Numbered from the stretch's first letter, positions 26,641 through 40,487 are shown. The stretch: 64,000 nt of DNA from Embiotoca jacksoni (GCA_022577435.1 JAKOON010000016.1:14838276-14902275); one strand, 5' to 3'. Notes: generated by a model not told the origin, from the sequence alone. Program-made: numbers and translations.

Positions 26641-27039
26641 AGCGTAGGGGTGCAAATAAGAAAACACTCCATTACGGATTTATCGGAATTATTTATGCTC
26701 AGTCGACCGTTTGATAGAAAATATCCAAAAATAGTTCAAATCCACAGAAGAACTTATCTCACAGCTTGTCGCGTCTGTCCCACTGAGTTAAAGTGAACGG
26801 ACGCTGACATTAACCACAGTCACATTACTGTTATCACTGTGGACCGATGGCGGTCCGGTCGGTGTGGCGTCTCAGCGATTTAGCAGTTGAAATGAACGAC
26901 GTGGACGAGGCCACTCGTTGAAGACCTGCATGCGCCGAAGGAGAAAAACGAGACAATCTGCTTCAGACGCGTTACGCAACCCGTGTGGAGGACAGAAGGA
27001 AGAAAGCATTTACCTTCAACACAAACAGCCTATTATATT

Positions 27040-27480
27040 AGGCTTTCTGTGCTTTGAAGTCAGCGTGGGTGTGTGTGTGTGTGTGTGTGTGTTTCTCTCT
27101 TTCCCTTTATGTGTGTGCGCAAGGCCAAATGTGATATGCTTGTGTGACTGCAAAAGATGGTCTCGATCCTACAATTTGATGACTCAGCTGCCACTGTGCG
27201 TCAATGCAGTGTCTCCCGTGTCAATAACATGCACAGACTGATGAGGGCTGAGCTCACGCTGCTGTCGGCAATCGGCAGCCTCCCGTTCACACGAGGAGCC
27301 GCGCGTCCATTTGCACGTGAGCTTCTGGCTTTTTCCAGATTTCAAACTCATACATTCGGCGTACCGTCTCGCCTACTTTGAACGTGATGTATCAGCATCG
27401 AACAGGACCGAGTCTAAAACAACGCTCACAGCTTTGTGACGCCGCACTTCATCAGGACAACGATGGGACGTCGATGTGAA
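27040..27480. promoter_or_regulatory. CpG-rich patch inside carhsp1 intron 1, possible alternative first exon
   Basis: Many CpGs (for example GGAGCCGCGCGTCCATTTGC and CATTCGGCGTACCGTCTCGC) in otherwise CpG-poor intron. On the minus strand GTTGAAG/GTAAATGC at about 27012 could be a splice donor, so this may be an alternative promoter of carhsp1. A short (GT)n lies at 27070-27092. Confidence 0.25.
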
Positions 27481-28099
27481 CAGTTCTCACGTGTACAATG
27501 TTAATCGGTTTAGTGAGCTAGTTGCTTGTATGTGCTACTTAGCTGAGGGTGATGAACGTGCAGTTTTACAGGTATTTTGTGGTAAAAAAAAATATTTTTT
27601 GAAAAATATAAATTTAAATGATGGATGTTTTTTTTTTAAATTTTTAAACGATGTACCAAATGAAGATGTGAAAATAATGTGGCAATGTGAAAATTGGTTG
27701 CTTGTACCGAGAGAATTATCAACACAATCCTCGGCTCCCTCCGCGGCTTAAGCAGCCTCATCATAACGGTAAAAAAAAGTTCCAACAATCTCCGCTGCAC
27801 TAACCAACTTTAGTTGAATTCAAAACACTTCTTGTCATTTCATTTGGGGTTTCTGAAATTTTGGTTTGAAGTGAGAGGTTCTGTTGGAAAATGATATTAT
27901 CACGCTCTTTGGATCACGATCAGAGTTCAGCAGTTACACTGATCTTTTTGGTCAGCTTAATGTTACCTAAAAAACCCATAAAAACTATGTTTTGTGAGGC
28001 CTTCAGGGCCCCAATCTTTGTGTGTCTTGTCTATCAGGATGATTCATTTTGTGCATAAAAATCAAACAAAAGGAGTTCATTTGAATGGATTTATTCATA

Positions 28100-30300
28100 C
28101 AGATACTTGTGCCTTTGATTAAAGTATTTTTACCTCATCTTTTTTTTTTATCAACCTTTGAGCTCATGTTAATGGAAATCCTCTCACAAAGCTAAAATAA
28201 TGTTGGCGCGCATTAAGAAACAAGCCTAATGTTGTAATTTATTATAGCTGTTCATTAACATGGTCTTCTATTATGAAATTGCAAACAGACACATATGTGC
28301 AGTCAGAGTCTCCACTCTGCTACTTTGATTCATCAGTTGTTTATCAGGCTGTCAGATTTCACCTGCATTGGTTGACAACAGCAATAAATGTATATGTATA
28401 TGTAAGCTGATACCTTTGCTGTTGTTTAAGAATGACAACACGCATAATTCTTCGTTTGCTGTCGAAGGCACCCTCTGTGGCGTTTTTGACCACTAGCTGG
28501 GCAACCGAGCGATGTTTTTACAAATGGGTCCAACACGTATTTATAATTTTGCCACAACAAAATCCCACAAGGTAAATCCAGAGTTCTCCTTTCTCTCACC
28601 TGACTCTTTCCTTTCCCTTCAACTCCTCCTCGGTCTGCCCTTTCCTCGGGGCGTCACAACCTCAGCTGACGATCACCGCTTCCTGGATACGACAGGAAGA
28701 AAAGGAAGCGGCCGAGTTTCATCCTGTGTAATCACCGGAGAGGGGAAATTTTTTGCGGCTGTGCGTGATTTGACTTTTCGGGGGACTCACCTAAATGCCA
28801 CACATGTTAAAAAAATAAAAAAATAAAAAAATCATATCGGTACGAGGTGTAATTAAAAAACGTTCTGGCTGCGCCCGTTGCGTGCAAATGGAGCATGGCA
28901 GCGTGACATGCATGTACCAAGGTGAAACAATAACTTGCGAGTGTGAATATTCAAAGTTACGCTGATGGACTAACATCAGCCACCAAGTTACACACGTTTT
29001 TGGGAAATCTGCAAAAAGAAAGTCTGAGACGTTTGTGGGGGGAAAAAAAACCATTTGAGGCAAAGGGTTTGAGCTCCCGTGTGACGGCACTTAGATTCAC
29101 ATCATCAGCTGAGTTTTAACTGCAAGAACTGAATGTAGAAGTATACACACCGTTGGATTTTTAGAGGTTTCGGAGATAATTAATTCAATTTCACATGTTT
29201 ACATTTAGTTTCACGTTTCCTGAAATCCAATTTCAAAATAATACATTCAATTTCAAACTATGCCATTCGGATACAGTTTTATTCGGATTCGGATTCAGTT
29301 TTATAATGCAATAAAACATCAAGCAAATTCAAATTTTGCAACCCAAATTCAGCTTTTTTTTATGGAGTCATTGAAGGTGAGCAATTCAAATTCATATAGA
29401 AATAAAGCAAATTCTGTCTTGTAGTGACAAATATTTCTGCCCATATCTTTAGGCTTTGGGCCTTTTTCTCCCTCCTGTGGTACCAGCTCCCGGTTTGGGT
29501 TTGGGAGCCAGACACTCTCTCCACTTGTAAGATTAGGCAACAAATTATGTGATAAATCTTATCATCTCTTAGTCCTACTGCCTTAGGTCTGTTTTGTTTT
29601 TTTATATACTACTGTTTTGAATATCTTTTTTGGTATTAGTTTCTTTGCTGCGTGTTGTTTGGCCATGTTGCATGGTGATTTTACACTCTAAATAAAATTG
29701 GATTGAATTGAATTCCTGTTTTTTTGACTGATTGATAAATCAACTAAATGGGGGAAGTTTGAGTGGTAATCATCATTCAACTGTCGAACGAACAGTTTCT
29801 ACTCTCTTGCACTCTCTTTGCACTGCATTAGACGGTGAAACTGAGGCCGTGGTGAACTACGTCAGACAAACAAGACGCTCTGAGGGAGGCAAATTGTTAA
29901 GCCTGCAATGAGATACTGAACCTGAAAATTAAAGGAAAATTGCATGTTTTGGCCCACTTACACGGCTATTTACCAACTGGTAAATTACACAGACCAGTGA
30001 ACAGATAACGGTGAAGAAAACTTTGCAGTGAACCCATTTTCTTCAGTCAATGCTGTCTACCATCAGAGAACTCAGAAATCCTTTTTTTTTTTACATGTTG
30101 GTGAGGCAGAAAATGGTGAAATATGTTGGACACAAAAATCCTTTCTGATGATGATTTGGATGGAAAAACTTGATGTGATACTATTAATAGCACATCTACA
30201 TTTGGCCGGTTAGACACTTGCAATAAATACATTAGTGCAAGTGATGTAAATTCCATCATCTGCCCAAGTTTCAAGTATTCAGGTAGACTTGGTTTGTTTT
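28100..30300. other. Non-coding intron DNA
   Basis: No coding exon. A minor CpG-rich patch with a minus-strand donor-like AG/GTGAGTCC lies at about 28785. An AT-rich, low-complexity block of repeated TTCAATTTCA/ATTCGGATTC phrases occupies 29180-29350. Confidence 0.4.
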
Positions 30301-30305
30301 TATTT

Positions 30306-30970
30306 CAAAAACTCACATTTAAAATGTGAGTTTTTTCTTGGTCACCTCCCTGACTAAGGCCCTTCTCCCCCGATCGCACAGTTTGGCCGGGCAGCCAACT
30401 CTAGGAAGAGTCCTGGTGGTTCCAAACTTCTTCCATTTACGGATGATGGAGGCCACTGTGCTCATTGGGACCTTCAATGCTGCAGACATTTTTCTGTACC
30501 CTTCCCCAGATCTGTGCCTCGATACAATCCTGTCTCGGAGGTCTACAGACAATTCCTTGGACTTCATGGCTTGGTTTGTGCTCTGACATGCACTGTCAAC
30601 TGTGGGACCTTATATAGACGGTGTGTGTCTTTCCAAATCATGTCCAATCAACTGAATTTACCACAGGTGGACTCCAATCAAGTTGTAGAAACATCTCAAG
30701 GATGATCAGTGGAAACAGGATGCACCTGAGCTCAATTTTGAGTGTAATGGCAAAGGCTGTGAATACTTATGTACATGTGGTTTTTTCATTTTTGATTTTT
30801 AATAGATTTGCAAAAATTTCAAAAAAAATTATTTCACGTTGTCATTATGGGGTATTGTGTGTAGAATTTTGAGGGGGAAAAAATGAATTTAATCCATTTT
30901 GGAATAAGGCTGTAATATAACAAAATGTGGAAAAAGTGAAGTGCTGTGAATACTTTCCGGATGCACTGTA
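30306..30970 (-). mobile_element. Truncated Tc1-like transposon with intact transposase N-terminus
   Basis: The right end ...ACTTTCCGGATGCACTG plus TA (30969-30970) is a Tc1 terminus. Reading leftwards on the minus strand come a long inverted-repeat region, then the transposase start at 30567 (MKSKELSVDLRDRIVSRHRS and onward, 82 residues). This covers the first helix-turn-helix and the RKWKKFGTT linker before the DDE domain. The reading frame is lost at about 30320, exactly at a 29-bp perfect palindrome (30307-30335). The catalytic domain and the other terminus are absent, so it cannot move by itself. Confidence 0.88.
30319..30567 (-). pseudogene. Tc1-like transposase, N-terminal fragment
   Basis: 82 codons with the paired-like DNA-binding region: VDLRDRIVSRHRSGEGYRKM, then LKVPMSTVASIIRKWKKFGT and the GRPAKL-equivalent GCPAKLCDRGRRALVREVTK. 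The family is normally about 340 aa with a DDE catalytic domain, which is missing here. The N-terminal frame shows no internal stop, suggesting fairly recent insertion followed by truncation. Confidence 0.85.
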
Positions 30971-31085
30971 TGTTCGGCCATTGTGGCTAACTTTGCTTGT
31001 GCCAACGCAGAAACAGTCGTTTTCATTTCGATGATTATGAATTTATCGTTTTAATAATGCGCTACCTTGTTTGGTGATATCCCTT

Positions 31086-31109
31086 CACACACACACACAC
31101 ACACACACA
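31086..31109. repeat. Short (CA)n
   Basis: About 12 CA units. Confidence 0.9.
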
Positions 31110-34100
31110 AATCCTATAAATCCTATAAATATTCCCCAAAGTGTAACAATGAGTAATGTGGTGAGAAGCACAGATCTGCCTCCAGGAGCCATTCTAGTCA
31201 TATTTCATTAATGCGAGTGGAATTTGCCCTTTCGGCAAACAGCAGGAAACAAATATATGCAGACAATAAACTCGCATGCATTGGGCTTGTGCACACATAT
31301 ATTCAGTTTACGGAGCTGAATGAACAAACATGGGCCACAACAACATAAATCACTCCCTTTTATCCCGTCTTATCTTCCTGCCTCACCTCCATATTTTCTC
31401 TCCAAACTTCCATTTAAATGTTTTCCTTTTTACAGTTCACTGGTTCTGGACAAACACACGGGCTTTGCCCAAAGCACAGTAATGTGCTGCTTTTAGAGCA
31501 CTTTTATAGCGACAGTTTGTGTTTGTCCCTTTTCCTGTCTGAAGGGATGGCGACGCCCCACGTGCTCAAATCCAGCTCCATAAAAACAAATGCTTACCCT
31601 GGTTTTCTGTGAAAGAACTTGACTGGCCTGACTTCAAGTTCACCCAACGCCTTTAGAATTTGCGGGTACAGAGACTGCAAGCCGAGTTTTGTCACCCAGC
31701 AGTATCACTAATGTCATTGTGGCTGAATGAGAGAAAATCCCTGTAGCCACTGTCAGATAAATCAAATAAAAGTCTGAAACCAGAAGAGTGGCGCATGTTA
31801 TAGCAGCAGATTCATTTAAGATGAATGGCCATGGTTTGGACTGAGGTGTTGAACTATCTCTAATGGTAATGATCAGGAGTCCACATACCTCTTCTATTCC
31901 CTCCATCTTCATCACTTCCTTTCACCTCTGCCTATCTCCTCCCTCGCCCTCTCGTTGTCAGTGTTTTTGGTTTTTTTTTTGCCAACGGCCAGCGCTCACA
32001 GGGGACTATTAGAGCTGATCATATTGAACAACAACATGCGAGGCATCACCACATGCTGCATCTCGCTCGGCACGGAAATCAGTAAAGTAGGCACCCTGAA
32101 AACAAACGTTTTAAGATTTGGCCTTTTTCTGAAGTGTCAAGTAAACCAGCTCAAACAATAACATGTAGCATATGAGCTGCCTGAAAGATATTCAGATACA
32201 TTTGCTCCTATTACTGCTCAAAGAACATGCCTCTGCAATGCCGAGATGAAATGCCAACACCACACCGAGGCCCATATAGAACCGTGAGGCGGTGCGTGAT
32301 TTAAGATACTATTCAAACTTGTTTTGGCTTTCGGTTCAGTTGTTATGGAGAAAAGACAATAATAGTTTGACTGACAGCAAAAAGCACTGTGCCAACATCC
32401 GTGCATATTCTAGATTTCTCAACTCTGCCCAAAATAAAAAAGTAGCTGCCCAAGAATGTTTGTAATTGGCTGGTTGTATTTGGTCTTCAGTTGTCAATAC
32501 TGATGGTGCGTATAGTTACATATATACTAACTATAAGAAGGTATAGTCGTAACAATCAGTACGGTGAAAAGAGTAATCCTGTAATAGTAATGGACTCGTG
32601 AGTGACCTTGAAAAAAATAAAAGTAACAAATCAATCTATCACGACCAGAAATACTGCCTTTTTAATTACCCGTCAAGCTGGTACCTCCATTTTCCTAATA
32701 TGCAACTCAACCACTGACAGTTCATTCGGTTATTTGTGCTTCCAGCCTCAAGCAGAGATTAGAGGCTGACTGGTGAAATCACTTCTTTCTCGCTCTACAC
32801 AGATTTTGTTTTCGTTTTCGAGCTTGTCAGACACAACCAACGCCGATCTAATTGACATTACTCATGGCAAGTTATCAGTCTTCCTGTAGCTCCTTCGGGA
32901 GCCACTAAAGGCTTTGGATACTTTTTTTTAATTTATTATTGTACTCACCATCACAGTACAGACACGTACAATTTGTAATTTAAGTAACTTTAGTTTTTGA
33001 GCATGTTGCTGACTAATTGTCGAGGATTGGGAATGCACCTTAGAAAAACAATAGAAAAAACTCCTGGGGACAAATTTTGCAGACTCTTTGTGAAGCTCAA
33101 TCGACAGAGACTTTTCAAAGCAGCAGTTTGATTGGCATCCGATGACGCAAACATTATAAACTCCTATAAACCAGAAAAATATTTTTTTGTTTACCACTCG
33201 CCTACTATTTTATGCACTTATGGACTCCGGGTACAGCATGGGATTGATTCTGATCTATTATTCCCAGCATGGGATGTTTTCTGCATTGCATTCTTGTCTG
33301 AAGCTGTAGGCTATCGTTCATGAATGACTTTCAAATTCGAGCAAACATTGATAAACCTTCATGTCAGGGAGGCAGCCACCAAATGTAATGTTTACCATGT
33401 TGTTATTTTAAATCATTTCTGTTAATATACTCCACATTAGCTGACTTAGAACTGTCTAGAAGAATTTTGTTGTTGTCTAAATCGGAGAGGATTTTCAAGA
33501 CAGTACAAAGAGCGAACAATAAAATGGACCGAACATTTAGGCCTGCTGGAAGCATCCATATGAATTTCCAGCGTAGATTTGAGGCCATCTCACTTAAAGT
33601 GACAGAAAGTCTTGTCAGTCCTGAACACTTCTTAACAAGCTGCAACATACACTGATCCACCATACACTTGGGTTAATCTGTGGGAAGATCTGAAGAGGAA
33701 GGGGGCACCTTAATCTTTTCAAATCAGCCACATCCTGACTATGTGATCACAACTCCACCTCTATAGAAATCGGGACATTTTCAGACACAAACAAGCAAAT
33801 TCACAAACATCCTTTGCCCACCACATCAGCTGATGTTTTTCCTTGTTACAACCAACAACAGTCCAGAATCAGGGCTCAAAACAAGGGCTTTCCCTCCACC
33901 TCTCCTCTCCTATGTGCCTCATGCACAATCATCCTGAGAGTTGCTGAAAGATATCTGGCAACATCCTGCAGCTCTTAAGCGCCCACAAAAACTCATCATC
34001 ATCCCCACACTTCATTAGCTCAAAATGAGCGATGAGCGGGGTGGGAGTGGAAAAAAAAACAAAAAACCTTTTCAAGTCTGTGAATTAAAGCTTTTGTCTT
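31110..34100. other. Non-coding intron DNA
   Basis: Nothing beyond short frames without resemblance to known proteins. Confidence 0.4.
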
Positions 34101-34106
34101 TCATAA

Positions 34107-34148
34107 CACACACGCGCGCGCGCGCACACACACACACACGCACACACA
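34107..34148. repeat. (CA)n with a CGCGCGCGCG core
   Basis: ACACACGCGCGCGCGCGCAC then CA units. Alternating purine-pyrimidine (Z-DNA prone), about 400 bp from the presumed carhsp1 first exon. Confidence 0.9.
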
Positions 34149-34561
34149 TCATCGGCTCAGGTCCAGGTTTCTTATTTTGCTCCCTCCCAACCCACCCCTC
34201 AAGTAATTGAACGCCAGCTCGCGCCAGGAAAACAGAATCTGTAATGGAAATCAAGGAGTATGGAAATTCGTGATCTTAAGAAGTTTCAAAGAAAGAAAAA
34301 AAAAAACAAGTGACAATCTCAACAAGCTACCCCGTTTTCCACTTCGACCGCGAAACATACTTATTGACGTTATATGAACTGAATTCTTTGATTAAGATAA
34401 CTTCCACTGAAACTTGACTGGAGGATTATTGAGTAGTGGACAAGTAAGACAATCAGAATACAGCATCAAACGAAGTGAACTAGCTCCTGCTGAAATTATG
34501 CGCGCGACGTTCATGAAGTAAACAGTTGGTTGTTTGTGAGTGTTTTCAGCGCATCACTCAC

Positions 34562-34760
34562 CTTGTTGTCTCCAACCTCCGGACTGGAAAAAGAGCGTGC
34601 GACAGGTAAACAATAAAACTCTGAGGAGTTTAATTAAGTAGGTTATGTGTGTTCTCCGCTCCGCTGTGTTGGACGTGATAGGTATGAGCATCAGTTTCCA
34701 GGAGTCCAGCAAGCGTGAATACTTTCTATTCTACCCTCTCGCTCTCTTTTTCTGAATGGG
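34562..34760 (-). promoter_or_regulatory. carhsp1: Probable promoter and 5'-untranslated first exon of carhsp1
   Basis: On the minus strand the sequence GACAACAAG is followed by a consensus donor GTGAGTG, with the exon ending at 34562. A matching acceptor (TTCTCCCCAG) lies upstream of the carhsp1 ATG, with its exon starting at 18723. The segment 34.5-34.85 kb is richer in CpG than its surroundings. This would make a first intron of about 15.8 kb. No transcript evidence is available. The donor could belong to another minus-strand transcript, and the start site cannot be placed to the base. Confidence 0.45.
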
Positions 34761-35057
34761 CGTGACCGATCTGTAGGTACGTCATCTGTTACCGTAATGG
34801 ACTCTACAATGCGACGTCAAAAACACGCAATGTACCGTAAGTACAAGCCACAACCCGCAAAGCGTCCATTTCTCTTTTAGGGCATTTTTTTTCTTTGCTG
34901 TTAAGTCGTTACCCAAATGTTGACATTTTTGAGCCATTCAAATTGATCTCAAAATAGGGCAGTGAAGTACAATGCCTTCATACATTGTTAAAATATGTAA
35001 AAAAAAAAAAAAAAAAAAAGTGCAACAGAAGTGCAACTATGACTAACTCAAAAAGCC

Positions 35058-35200
35058 AGATTTATTGAGTCAAATAAAATGGCAGACTTAAATAAAAGGA
35101 GGTCTTATCTTCAATTAAATAAAACAGCAGACATCTTGAATTAAATAAAAGGGGGCACTTATCATAAATTAAACAATAAAGCAGAATTTAGAATGAAAGG
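35058..35200. repeat. Degenerate minisatellite with AATTAAATAAAA..GCAGAC unit
   Basis: Five or so imperfect copies of a 25-28 bp unit built on (T/C)TTGAATTAAATAAAA plus GGCAGACTT. Two further copies lie at 35541-35605 (GCAGACTTACCTTGAATTAA). Confidence 0.6.
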
Positions 35201-38200
35201 TTCAGTATATAGGAGGATATGATGGCAGAAATAAAGTACAATACTCATAATTATGTCTTAATTACTAGATAATTACCGAAAACTAAGAATTGTTGTCGTT
35301 TTATTGCTTTACAATGAACCTTTAATCTCCTTGGGGAGCGGGATCTCTTTCACAGAAACCTATATGTTGAACCACCGTGTTTCCATAGTGGCCCAGAGGG
35401 TACAAATCAGGCTCTCCAGAAGCCCTTTTCCTGTTTTATGTGTGTAAATTGTCCTGAACACATGCAAGGGAAGGATAAGGAGAGGGGTCTGCTTCTAAAT
35501 CCTTCATAATGATCCTTTAAACAAAAAGGCAGATTTCTTTAGAATAAAATTTTACAAAGCAGACTTACCTTGAATTAAATTCAAAACAGACTGAGCTTGA
35601 ATTACAGGTAGGCTATATATGTTTTATAAACAAGTTAAACTGGTGATGCTCATCAAGTTTCAAGAACATAAATTTAACTGGAGCGGAGATTACCAGTCAT
35701 GGGATATGTACCGAACAGCTTGCAGATGGACCCAGCACTCAAACTGTTGGAACTGTTTCACAGTTCTAAGAACTGTAGGAGCGAGAACATTTTTTTTCTC
35801 GTAAATACTACTACTCCATTTCTGAGAACTTTAGCTCTTCCTTCAAGGTAGGTACCTTCCCCCTCATAAGAGGAACGATGGTGACATAACTGTCCAGTGA
35901 TTGGTCCAGGTGAAAGTGTACATTGATTGGTTGAACATATGAGCCAATGAAGCACAGACAACTGTCACTTTAAAAACCTTGTGTAAACAGTAAACCATGC
36001 AAACAAAAGCGATGAACAAAACAACAATGAAACAAACACACAGACAAATGGACTGACAATGAAGTCCAAGCTTGATTGACAGAGGTCATAAAACGTGATT
36101 TTGAAACATCAAAAATATATAAAAGCTTTCTCGACCCATCTTCTCTCAACTTGCTGCGCTCAGCGTCCTGCACACAGCGAAGCACTGTTGATAGAAAATA
36201 AAATAAAAACTGAAGCGTGGCCATAAGAAAAAAAGATAACCAAAGTGGGTCTGACCAAAAAACAAGCAAGCGGTACACTGACTGGACACTATCATCTGTC
36301 ACAGAGGGGTGTATAGTGGTGTAATTGGGGCAATCGGCAGCGGCACAGGGAGCTGCAGATCACAGGCGGAACTGTCTGGCGATAATTTGTGGCTCTGTGT
36401 ATACTTAACCTTAAAGACATATAAAGAAAATACTTATCAATATTGTAATGTTATGCAGCTCAAATGACCACAGAGTGGTTTGAGTCCTCTAACGTTTGCT
36501 GAATGCTAAATCTAGCACCCAGTCAAAATCAGTCAGTCAGAAATCTAATCACGAGTTTAAAAAAATTATCAATTGAGGTAATACAGCTTACATAATAAAT
36601 GAGGGGGTTAAAAACAGAGTAAATGATGGTAAAATAAGTTTGAAAACAGAGTAAGGTACTACAGGTGAAGAATAGAAAGATGTTTGTAATGCACATTTTT
36701 AAAAAGCAAAAATCCAACATGTCCTCTTTTAATCAGTCTCTTTCACCATCACAGACTACTGATACCTTTTGTACAATCCATGAAGGAAAAACAAAGAGAC
36801 CAGAGGCAGGAACAGAACATATACTACATATAACCTGGCGTTACCTCAGGAGTGACACAGTGGGAGCTTGTCTCACAAATTTCACAAGCGATGACGCTGA
36901 GATATGACCACCTACCGTTTGAAATTCAGATGACAAGAAACACAACCCATGAGAAATTACGGTAAAGAGAAGAGACTTATTCATAATGGCAGCAGTGCTA
37001 AAGGAGAATAATATTAGGTTGAAAACTTGCATTTCAAAGATCAGCATTTATCAGTTGTAAAACTGGTCTGGCCACTCAGCATTTAAACGTGCTGCAAGGG
37101 TAAATTAAGAGACAGGCAAATAGATGAAGGTATCTCTCCTTAAACAGCTAGTATACTTTATATAAAAGCAAAATTGATTAATGGACACTTTCTACCATGT
37201 TAATATAAGCAAAACATGGGAAGAACATGATATAAATTTTACATCATTTGTTTACATCAACCACTCATAAAAGATCTATTGATACTTTTATTTTGAGTAC
37301 TCAAGTCCGTCTGTCCTTTTCTCTTGAATGCGGTATCTTAAGAGCGCAAAAACATTCACTGAAGAATTTTGGCAATTGTTAGTTCCCCATTGTGAAGTCA
37401 ATATTTCAGGAACACGTTGAGGGAATCTCTTCAAAGGATGAAGTGATAAGATTTTGATGGTCCAATGGTCAAATGTCACTCCCGCCTCACCTTGACTCGT
37501 GCTCATGAACATGATAACTCAGCAATGGCTGGAGGCAATTTCTTTAAATTCGGCAAAAATTTTCACTTGGCCTCAATGATGAAGGGACTAGATCTTGGTG
37601 GTCAAAGGTCAAGATTAAACCCAATTAATCATATGCTGATTATGACTACATTAAATGTCTAATGGCTTAAAATGATGACACATTTTCTATCCAAAAGATC
37701 GATTTCACTGTGACTCGTTACCGACACTTAGCTTCATCAGCCTCATTCAGCTGGCTACCTGGGAAGCCTGCAGACAATTTCGGTTGAGCAACCACAGATC
37801 ACAGAGGCTCATCAAAATCAGTACAGTTGAGTGCCGATTACAGAAAATGTCAGTCTGAGCTTTTCATAGATAACATCAGCTCACATTAAAGAAAAAATGT
37901 GCAAAGTTATCCCCAATGTTTCACCTCAGTCTGTTAGCACACTAATGTACTGGTTAGTTTAAAGACTTCTCCCAAAGTATGATCAGACATTGTAATGTTA
38001 AAGAGACTTTAATTGTATTTGTTTTAATCTTTTTATTATTATTATTTTAGAGGTAAATTGCCTTTGCTCTTCAAGATATCCAATATTTAAAAATGCAGAG
38101 GACAGGCCTTCCTCTTTTAATGTTGTTTCCCCCCCCCCTCCTCTATGTATTGAGTATGTATTGAACAACAGGATCATAGGTTTGAGGAGAAATGTGTCCT

Positions 38201-40487
38201 TCAGAAATATCCTTCACCCTCAGCCCATTTCTTGCTCCTAGAGCTAAACAGCTAATCAGCTAAACAACAAAAACAAGCAATGCAAAGAAACAGGCACCCG
38301 CTGATTTACTATAACATAAAAACTTGCATCGTTTTAGAAACTTATTATTGAAACCACATCGTGTAGAAAACCCTTCATGGCGCTAGGACCGAGCAAAGCC
38401 ATTTTATATGCACTTGATATTGAAAATGAATAAGGTTTGGTGAGAAAATCTATCCATTTCCTTCCTTCTCCTACAAGAGCTTAATCTATTGAAGAGCTTT
38501 GTTTTGGCAGGATAATGATGTTCCTTTTGCACCTTAATGGCACCAAATGTCTAAAGTGGAGAGGATACAGTATAACTGAGTTTTACACAGTAAGATCAGT
38601 TTTCTCAAAAATATTTGGATAGTATTTTCTGTGACTCTCGAGGATCATTCCAAAGTATAGGAAGATAAACCCTGTTGTCAGGGCCATCTCTTAGATTTTG
38701 GAAAGTACATTGTTTTAAAAGAAAGACCAGAGACTGAGTGTATAAAAGATACTCATGGGTCGTGCAAGTACACATTGTTAGAAAAATGCTTTGTGGGAAG
38801 TGTTGTTTTTTTCTCTTCTAATTCAATGTATTGAAATCAACCTTTGATTTTGACAATTTTTTAGAAATCAGTCTCCTTTGACCCCAAAAAAATGTAAATA
38901 AGTGCAACAGTGACAAACTGTTGAAAACATGGCATATTGGGAATGAAAACAAGGCTCAAGTTTATGACAAAGTAATGAGATAATCACAATGAAAATGTTG
39001 AAACCATGTAAAATAGTCCTACAACAGGGGAAGTTAGACTGACTCAGTCTGTACAATCTCTCAAGTGAAACAACTTTATTGCATATACAATGTCAAAATA
39101 TTTGTTTTGAGTTGACTTTCTGGGGCTGATAAAATGAGAAATTTTCCACTTTTAACAATGAATGCACATTTTTGTTTCACCCTTACCTTCAGTTCTATGT
39201 CATGTAGAAAATCTAAGATCTGCTCACTGATTGACACTCTGGATCAAATTGGTAAATCATTCTGAAGTGCAACAAAATGCAAATAAAATCGGGGAACTAC
39301 AATGTTGCTCTCTGACAAAGTTCCCATTTACATCATTTGTCGTCCACTGAGAGATCTCACCAACGTTTGGCACTTACTAGGTGCTAATTTCGAAGCCTGT
39401 GTGCATATAAAAACATTCGCACAGACACACACACCTGCATGGATGCAGGCACACAGGGTGGAGCATGTTTGTGTTTGGAAACATTACTTCCTTTTTCTTC
39501 TACAGGGCCGATTTAAAGATCTAATCTGGGCCGTATTTTAAAATCTGGATTAACAAGCGGACATTTCTCTACATTAGCAGCAATATTACAGCCATGGAGC
39601 AGACACTCAGGGCTGTAGTCAGTTACCATTTAAAACGTTTTGAAATAATGACCCGAACAGCTGTCCCTTACTCTTGTATGAATTATGCAGGGAGAAACAT
39701 TTGGAAACAATGCAGAGGCCATTTTGATTGGAATTATGACCACATTTCTTCAAACAGTACTGTATAACATGCGAGTTGGTTGTGAACATTGCGTTGCAGT
39801 AAGTACTGACTGAGTGCCGTTTTATAACATGTTTCTTGATCGATGTAACTACTACAGTTACTTGTACAATTATTGCACACAGCAAATTGAGAATTTATTT
39901 ATTTCCAAAAGGAAAATTCACATTTCTATTGAATAATGTACCCTTCTACATTGTGTCTCAAAGCTTCCTGTGTATAAAAAAAACTTTATTCTTAACTACT
40001 AACCTGTTAACTCAGAGCTAGATTCATAGGTCAATTACATTTAACTTGTGAATCTATTTTCCAAACTGGAATTGAATCTGGATTCAGTTTATACTCCAAT
40101 GGGGACAAGGATGGATTATCTTCCAACTAGGCCTACTAACAGCATAGAATAAACATACATATTTAGAGAAATTTATATATTAGCTTAGTATATATAATAT
40201 ACAAACAGTATACATAGTCTCTGACAGTACAGTAGTGAAAAGAATGAAGGGGCGGAAGAAAGATAGGCAGGGTCGAACCTTTAGTCTCTGTACGATTTTC
40301 CAGTGTATGTGTTACACCCCTTTCACACCAAAACAACAACCTGTGTTTTTCATTTGTGTGACCATACGAGTCAACATATGTGACCCCGGTCCTCCGCTGC
40401 CTGGCCTGAACGGCGCTCCGACACTGCTCGGCTTTGGAATGACTGGGGAAACACAATTACAGTAATGGGATTCTGCGATACCTATAT

